Source: Roseomonas mucosa (GTDB lineage: Bacteria > Pseudomonadota > Alphaproteobacteria > Acetobacterales > Acetobacteraceae). From it: DNA of 64,000 bases. A program made the position numbers and the translations under genes. The stretch's first letter is position 1. Every line of letters begins with the position of its first letter. The DNA is taken from the NCBI GenBank assembly GCA_945878375.1, contig CAMDWG010000002.1, forward strand, positions 124,001 through 188,000. The letters run 5' to 3'. The notes beneath the pieces were generated by a model. It saw only the letters and a program-made list of their open reading frames with translations, did not search any database and was not told the DNA's origin. Positions 57,300 to 64,000 of this stretch are shown one piece after another.

Positions 57300-57796
57300 A
57301 GCCGCTATTGGTCGTGATGGGGGTCACCGGCGCGGGCAAGAGCACGGTGGGCGGGCTGATCGCCGAACGGCTCGGCCTCGGCTTCCGCGATGCCGATGAA
57401 TTCCACCCGCCGGCGAACATCGCGAAGATGAGCGCCGGGCAGCCGCTGGAGGATGCGGATCGCTGGCCCTGGCTGGATGCGATCGGCGCCCATCTGGCGT
57501 CGCATCGCGGCCAGGGCTGCGTCGTCACCTGTTCGGCGCTGAAGCGTGCCTATCGCGACCGGCTGCGCGCCGCAGCGCCTGGGCTGCGCTTCATCCACCT
57601 GCATGGGGATCTGGCGCTGGTCGCGGCGCGACAGGCCGCGCGGCAGGGGCATTTCATGCCGGCCAGCCTGGTGGCCAGCCAATTCGCGACGCTGGAAGCG
57701 CCGCGCGACGAGCCGGATGTCCTGGCGCTCGACGTCGCGGCGGCACCGGCCGCGCTGGCCGATGCGGCGATCCGCGCGCTGGAGGGCGGCGGCTGA
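57296..57796 (+). CDS. gntK: Gluconokinase
   Basis: LLVVMGVTGAGKSTVGGLIAERLGLGFRDADEFHPPANIAKMSAGQPLEDADRWPWLDAI; CSALKRAYRDRLR. Confidence 0.97.
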   Translation: MKPLLVVMGVTGAGKSTVGGLIAERLGLGFRDADEFHPPANIAKMSAGQPLEDADRWPWLDAIGAHLASHRGQGCVVTCSALKRAYRDRLRAAAPGLRFIHLHGDLALVAARQAARQGHFMPASLVASQFATLEAPRDEPDVLALDVAAAPAALADAAIRALEGGG

Positions 57797-57845
57797 AACC
57801 CGCGCCCGGCTGGGGAGGGGGTAGCCCCCCCCGGCGCGGATCGCG

Positions 57846-58781
57846 TCAGAACCCGACCTTGTCGCCGCCCTTGAGGCTCAGGATCTCGCGGGCCTCGTCG
57901 GGCGTCGCGACTTCCAGCCCCAGGCCCTCGATGATCTGCCGCGCGATGCGGACCTGCTCCGCGTTGCTCTCCGCGAAGCGGCCAGGGCCGGCCCAGAGGC
58001 TGTCTTCCAGGCCGACGCGCACATTCCCGCCCATCGCGGCGGCCATCGCGGCGACGCGCATCTGCGAAGCCCCGGCGCCGAGCACGGACCAACGATAGGC
58101 ATCGCCGAACAGGCGGTCGGCGGTGCGCTTCATGTGCAGCACATCCTCCGGATGGGTGCCGATGCCGCCCTGGATGCCGAAGACGGTCTGGATGAACAGC
58201 GGCGCCTTCACCAGCCCGCGGTCGAAGAAGTATTTCAGGTTGTAGAGATGCGCGGTGTCGTAGCACTCGAACTCGAATCGGGTGTCGTTCTCGGCGCAGG
58301 TGGTCAGGATATATTCGATATCGGCGAAGCTGTTGCGGAAGACGATGTCCTTGTTCGCCAGGTAGTCCCGTTCCCACTGGTGCTTCAGCTCCTTGAAGCG
58401 GTTCAGCATCCCGAACAGGCCGAAATTCATCGAGCCCATATTCAGGCTGGCCACTTCCGGGCGGAAGGTCGCGGCGGGCGAGACGCGCTGCTGGATCGTC
58501 ATGGTCGGCGCGCCGCCGGTCGTCAGGTTCACCACGCAATCGCTGCGTTGCTTGATGACTTGCAGGAAGGGCGCGAAGGCCTCCGGCGTCTGGTCCGGGC
58601 GGCCATCCTTTGGATCGCGCGCATGGAGGTGGACGATGGCGGCCCCGGCCTCGGCCGCGCCGATCGCGGCATCGGCGATTTCCTGCGCCGAGACCGGCAG
58701 ATGCGGCGACATGGACGGCGTGTGGATCGCGCCCGTCACGGCGCAGGTGATGATGACCTTGCGGCCGAGCTTTCCGGACAT
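57846..58781 (-). CDS. BKACE / DUF849 beta-keto acid cleavage family enzyme
   Basis: KVIITCAVTGAIHTPSMSPHLPVSAQEIADAAIGAAEAGAAIVHLHARDPKDGRP; VRVGLEDSLWAGPGRFAESNAEQV. Confidence 0.95.
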   Translation of the reverse strand: MSGKLGRKVIITCAVTGAIHTPSMSPHLPVSAQEIADAAIGAAEAGAAIVHLHARDPKDGRPDQTPEAFAPFLQVIKQRSDCVVNLTTGGAPTMTIQQRVSPAATFRPEVASLNMGSMNFGLFGMLNRFKELKHQWERDYLANKDIVFRNSFADIEYILTTCAENDTRFEFECYDTAHLYNLKYFFDRGLVKAPLFIQTVFGIQGGIGTHPEDVLHMKRTADRLFGDAYRWSVLGAGASQMRVAAMAAAMGGNVRVGLEDSLWAGPGRFAESNAEQVRIARQIIEGLGLEVATPDEAREILSLKGGDKVGF

Positions 58782-58848
58782 GCTTTCATCTCCCTCAGAA
58801 CGCCCCGACCTTGGCCGGGCTGCGCGCCGACCGCAACCGGGTCGCGCG

Positions 58849-58874
58849 CCAGGACCGGCCTGGGCCGGTCCTGG
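58849..58874. terminator. Perfect 12-bp stem-loop between DUF3141 and BKACE genes
   Basis: CCAGGACCGGCC - TG - GGCCGGTCCTGG. Confidence 0.55.
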
Positions 58875-58884
58875 GGGGATGGGA

Positions 58885-61131
58885 TCAGGTCAGCGCGGCG
58901 CGCAGGCGCCCGAGCATGGCCAGGGCAGGATCGCCCAGCTCATCCTCCGGCCCCGCCACGCCTTCCACCGTATCGAGCGCGCGGCGGCGCTCGGCCTGGG
59001 TGGGCAGCAATGTGGCGAGGCTCGCCAGCGCCTCCTCCGGCCGCAATTCCACGATCAGCGTCTGTTCGCGGATCAGCGCCTGCCGTGCGGCGGCGGTCAT
59101 GTCGGCGAAGGGCGACTCCTCGGTCAGCACGGCCTGGCTGCGCGCCAGCCGCGTGCGGCGCACGCCGCCGCGGGCGCGCGCGAGCAGGATCATCATGCGG
59201 ATCACGGCTTCGGCATAACCGCCCACCGCGACATTCGACAGCGCGGCGCGCACTTCCGGCGCATCGGCCAGCTCATCGGCCGTGTCCGCGGCGGCTTCCT
59301 CCGGCGTGCCTGCCGCGACACCCATCGCGGCGAGACCGCCATAGACCATGTGGAAGGCGGCTTCGGTCCAGGCGTCGCGCAGGTCGCGATAGGCGTCGAG
59401 CGAGGCCTCCACCCGATCGGCCATCGCGCGTTCCGCCGCCAGGAAGGGGTTGCCAGCCGAAGCGGGCGCGCGGGCGTCCTTCACCCGCTCCGCCGCGGCG
59501 GCGAAGGGCAGCATGAAGGGGTTGAGATCGGAGACCAGCGTGCGGCGCAGCCGCATCGGATGCAACTGGCGCCGCATCTCCGCCGTCGCTTCCGTGGTCA
59601 ATTGGCGGACCACGGGGCCGACAAGTACATCGTACATCGTCTGGTTCGCCGCGGAGATCTTCGCCACTTCGGGGAAGGCCTCGTTCGCCGCCTCGCCGGA
59701 TACGGCGCGGATATCGGCGATGGTGCGCGCGACAAGTTCCACATGGTAGCCGGTATTGGCCCCGCTGCCTTCGGTGTCCGTGATCCGCATCTCATAGAGG
59801 CCCGGCGCCACCGCCTCGATCATGTCGAGGGTGTTGGCGATCTCGGTGTGCTCGCGGTTCGCGACCTTGCCGCTGACGAAGATGCCGAGATGGCCGATAT
59901 CGTCATGCACCAGGTAGACGATGGTCTGGCCGAGCGAACGGATCTCCTTCTCGTCGCGATAGACGTCGGCGATCCAGCGCAGCGCCTGGCCAGGGGGCGT
60001 GATGTTGTCGCCGGCCGAGGCGAAGACGATGATCGGCGAGCGGATCGAGCGCATGTTGAAGGTGGTATGGGTCGATCCGGTGCTGCGTGCGGGGCCGGAG
60101 CTGATCTCGCCGCGCGCGAAGCGGTCGCCGATGAACAGGTTCTCGACGATCCAGCGGATCTCGTCGCGGTTCATCAGGAAGTAGCCGCCCCACCAGCGTT
60201 CGAATTCCAGGAAGCGCTCCGGTTCGCTGTCCGCCTTTTCGTAGAGCGACCAGTATTTCTTGAACCAGGTGTTGCCGGGCGACAGGCCCTCGAAGTTCAG
60301 CACCAGGTTGGCGCCGTCGAACTTGCCATTGCCGAGATCCGCCATCAGCGCCGCCGGCCAGGACCCGCCCGCAAGGCCACCGGTGTAGCGCATCGGGTTG
60401 CGGCCCTTCTCGCCGGCCCAGTAGGACAGCGGCGCGCCGTTCAGCACCAGCGGCCCCATCAGGTCGGGGTCGGAGGCGCCGAGCATCATCACCGCCCAGC
60501 CGCCCTGGCAATTGCCGATCACCACCGGCTTCGCCGCCTTCGGGTGCAGGTCGTGCACGGTGCGCAGGAAGGTGCGTTCCGCCGCGGTGATGTCGAGGAT
60601 GGTCTGGCCGGGCTCAGGATCCTTGAAGAAGATGACAAAATAGACAGGATGGCCGCGCCGCAGCGCGACGCCGACCTGGCTGTCCGACTTGAAGCCGCCG
60701 ATCCCGGCGCCGTGGCCCGCGCGGGGGTCGATGATGACGAAGGGGCGCATCTTCGCATCGGTGGCCTTGTAGCCGGCGGGCGGCACGATGCGGACCAGGG
60801 CGTAGTTGCAGGGGCGCGGCAGGGTGCGGCCATCGACCAGCATCTCCCACTCGAAGACCAGCACCGGGGGGCAGCCATCCTTCTCATGCTCGACGAAGGC
60901 GTTGCCGGCGCGGCGCATCGTGTCCCAGAACAGGATGGAGCGCTGGGTCGCATCGACCGCATACTCCATCGCATCCTGCATCAGCGTCAGCGGGCTGCGC
61001 CCGAAGAAGGGCAGCAGGGCGGGCGCGCTGGGGCGGCGGGGCACGAAGGCCTCCGCCTGGCGGGTCGCGACCTCGGCCAGGCTGCGGACCTGGTCCAGCG
61101 CGCGGCTCACGGTCTCGGCACCCCGCGTCAT
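58885..61131 (-). CDS. DUF3141 family protein (PHA-synthase-like alpha/beta hydrolase fold)
   Basis: DPRAGHGAGIGGFKSDSQVGVALRRGHPVYFVIFFKDPEPGQTI; VIGNCQGGWAVMMLGASDPDLMGPLVLNGAPLSYW; start uncertain (alternative TTG at 61167). Confidence 0.9.
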   Translation of the reverse strand: MTRGAETVSRALDQVRSLAEVATRQAEAFVPRRPSAPALLPFFGRSPLTLMQDAMEYAVDATQRSILFWDTMRRAGNAFVEHEKDGCPPVLVFEWEMLVDGRTLPRPCNYALVRIVPPAGYKATDAKMRPFVIIDPRAGHGAGIGGFKSDSQVGVALRRGHPVYFVIFFKDPEPGQTILDITAAERTFLRTVHDLHPKAAKPVVIGNCQGGWAVMMLGASDPDLMGPLVLNGAPLSYWAGEKGRNPMRYTGGLAGGSWPAALMADLGNGKFDGANLVLNFEGLSPGNTWFKKYWSLYEKADSEPERFLEFERWWGGYFLMNRDEIRWIVENLFIGDRFARGEISSGPARSTGSTHTTFNMRSIRSPIIVFASAGDNITPPGQALRWIADVYRDEKEIRSLGQTIVYLVHDDIGHLGIFVSGKVANREHTEIANTLDMIEAVAPGLYEMRITDTEGSGANTGYHVELVARTIADIRAVSGEAANEAFPEVAKISAANQTMYDVLVGPVVRQLTTEATAEMRRQLHPMRLRRTLVSDLNPFMLPFAAAAERVKDARAPASAGNPFLAAERAMADRVEASLDAYRDLRDAWTEAAFHMVYGGLAAMGVAAGTPEEAAADTADELADAPEVRAALSNVAVGGYAEAVIRMMILLARARGGVRRTRLARSQAVLTEESPFADMTAAARQALIREQTLIVELRPEEALASLATLLPTQAERRRALDTVEGVAGPEDELGDPALAMLGRLRAALT

Positions 61132-61279
61132 CAATTCGCGGCCGGGCAGGGGGGGGACGGCGTTCAAGGCGGATTCATCCCTTGGAATGGCAATGCTGCG
61201 CTGCACAATAGCGCGGCATGCCCGGTCTTGGCCATGACGTTTTGCCCATGAGGCAACCGGGGGGCGAAGGGGGCGGCCT

Positions 61280-63085
<1,806 letters not shown>

Positions 63086-63092
63086 GACAGCG

Positions 63093-64000
63093 CTACTTCA
63101 GGAAGTCCGGCTCCAGCAGGCGCGGCAGGAACAGCGCCACATCCGGCCACAGGATCAGAAGGGCGAGGACGCCGAGCATCGGCAGCAGCATGAGGCAGGT
63201 GTCCTTCAGCACATCCATCACCCGGACCCCCGCGACGGCGCAGGATATCAGCAGGCATAGCCCATAGGGCGGCGTGACCAGCCCGAAGGCGAGGCTGACG
63301 ATGCCGACCATCGCGAAGTGGATCGGGTGCATCCCCGCCGCTTCCGCCACCGGCTGGAGGATGGTGCCGACGATGATGATGGCCGGGATCGCATCCAGGA
63401 AGCAGCCCACGACCAGGAAGACGCCGGCGATGAAGAAGCCGGTCAGGATCGGCCCCATCTCCCACGCCGAGACGCCGGAGAGCAGCGCTTCCGGGATCTT
63501 GTAGAAGGCGAGCAGCCAGCCGAAGGCGCTGGCCGTGCCGACGCAGAACAGCGTGATGGCGGCAAACCGCCCTGTCTCGCTGAAGGCGGTCCAGAGGCCC
63601 TTCAGCTTCATCTCCCGGTACACGATGACCGAGAGGATCATGGCGTAGAGCACCGCGATGCAGGCGGCTTCCGTCGCGGTGAACCAGCCGAAGATCTTGC
63701 CGCCGATGATGATGAAGGGGGTCATTAGCGCGGGCAGCGAGACGAACAGCGCCGAGCCGAACTCGCCCCAGGTCGCCTTGCCATAGGTCGGGTAGCCGCG
63801 CGCCTTCGCATAGGCATGCACGGTCGCCATCTGCACGAGGCCCAGCAGCAGGCCGGGGATCACGCCCGCCAGGAACAGCCCGCCGATCGAGACCGTCAGC
63901 ACGCCGCCCCAGACGATCATCATGATCGAGGGCGGGATGATCGCCGCCAGCACCGCGGAGACGGCGGTGATCGCGACGGAGAAGGAGACGTCGTAGCCTT
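63093..64000 (-). CDS. TRAP transporter large permease (5' end beyond window)
   Basis: AAIIPPSIMMIVWGGVLTVSIGGLFLAGVIPGLLLG; MGPILTGFFIAGVFLVVGCFLDAIPAIIIVGTILQPVAEAAGMHPIHFAMVGIVSLAFGLVTPPYGLCL; frame open to the window end. Confidence 0.94.
   Translation of the reverse strand, partial: GYDVSFSVAITAVSAVLAAIIPPSIMMIVWGGVLTVSIGGLFLAGVIPGLLLGLVQMATVHAYAKARGYPTYGKATWGEFGSALFVSLPALMTPFIIIGGKIFGWFTATEAACIAVLYAMILSVIVYREMKLKGLWTAFSETGRFAAITLFCVGTASAFGWLLAFYKIPEALLSGVSAWEMGPILTGFFIAGVFLVVGCFLDAIPAIIIVGTILQPVAEAAGMHPIHFAMVGIVSLAFGLVTPPYGLCLLISCAVAGVRVMDVLKDTCLMLLPMLGVLALLILWPDVALFLPRLLEPDFLK

Noticed and set aside
58393-61251. 952-aa plus-strand ORF opposite the DUF3141 gene
   Set aside because: Antisense shadow ORF from high GC3; Arg/His/Gly/Gln-rich with no domain motifs, while the opposite strand encodes a convincing conserved protein.

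Overview
High-GC alphaproteobacterial chromosome segment. Gene content suggests Acetobacteraceae/Roseomonas-like, but this is inference with no search run. About 56 protein genes and two tRNAs (Phe-GAA, Leu-GAG) are supportable. Most are housekeeping or metabolic: hisG-hisD, infA, maf-rng-yacG, cheA-W-Y-B-R, an SbtA/SbtB-like pair, murA-dcd, lipB, maeB, a TA pair, VWA+DnaJ, galU-pgm, ugpB-A-E-C, ilvD/edd, treS-maltokinase, xdhAB, gnd-gntK, BKACE, DUF3141, an ABC exporter and TRAP DctM. No phage, transposase, integrase, CRISPR array or secondary-metabolite cluster was seen. The most unusual non-coding signal is a pair of dispersed structured elements (2301-2423 and 33676-33813). They share conserved linkers and loops, while three stem-loops differ by compensatory base-pair changes. 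Both lie directly downstream of a plus-strand housekeeping gene, in the same orientation. Other items of interest are two RTX-type secreted proteins (one built from tandem CBM60-like modules flanked by RTX blocks, one with an SGNH/SASA-like head), an ACGT-palindrome cluster upstream of the second, an SbtAB-like bicarbonate pair, an internal 15-bp tandem repeat in a radical SAM gene, and several strong intergenic hairpins. All product names come from reading motifs by eye. No database search or folding computation was run.
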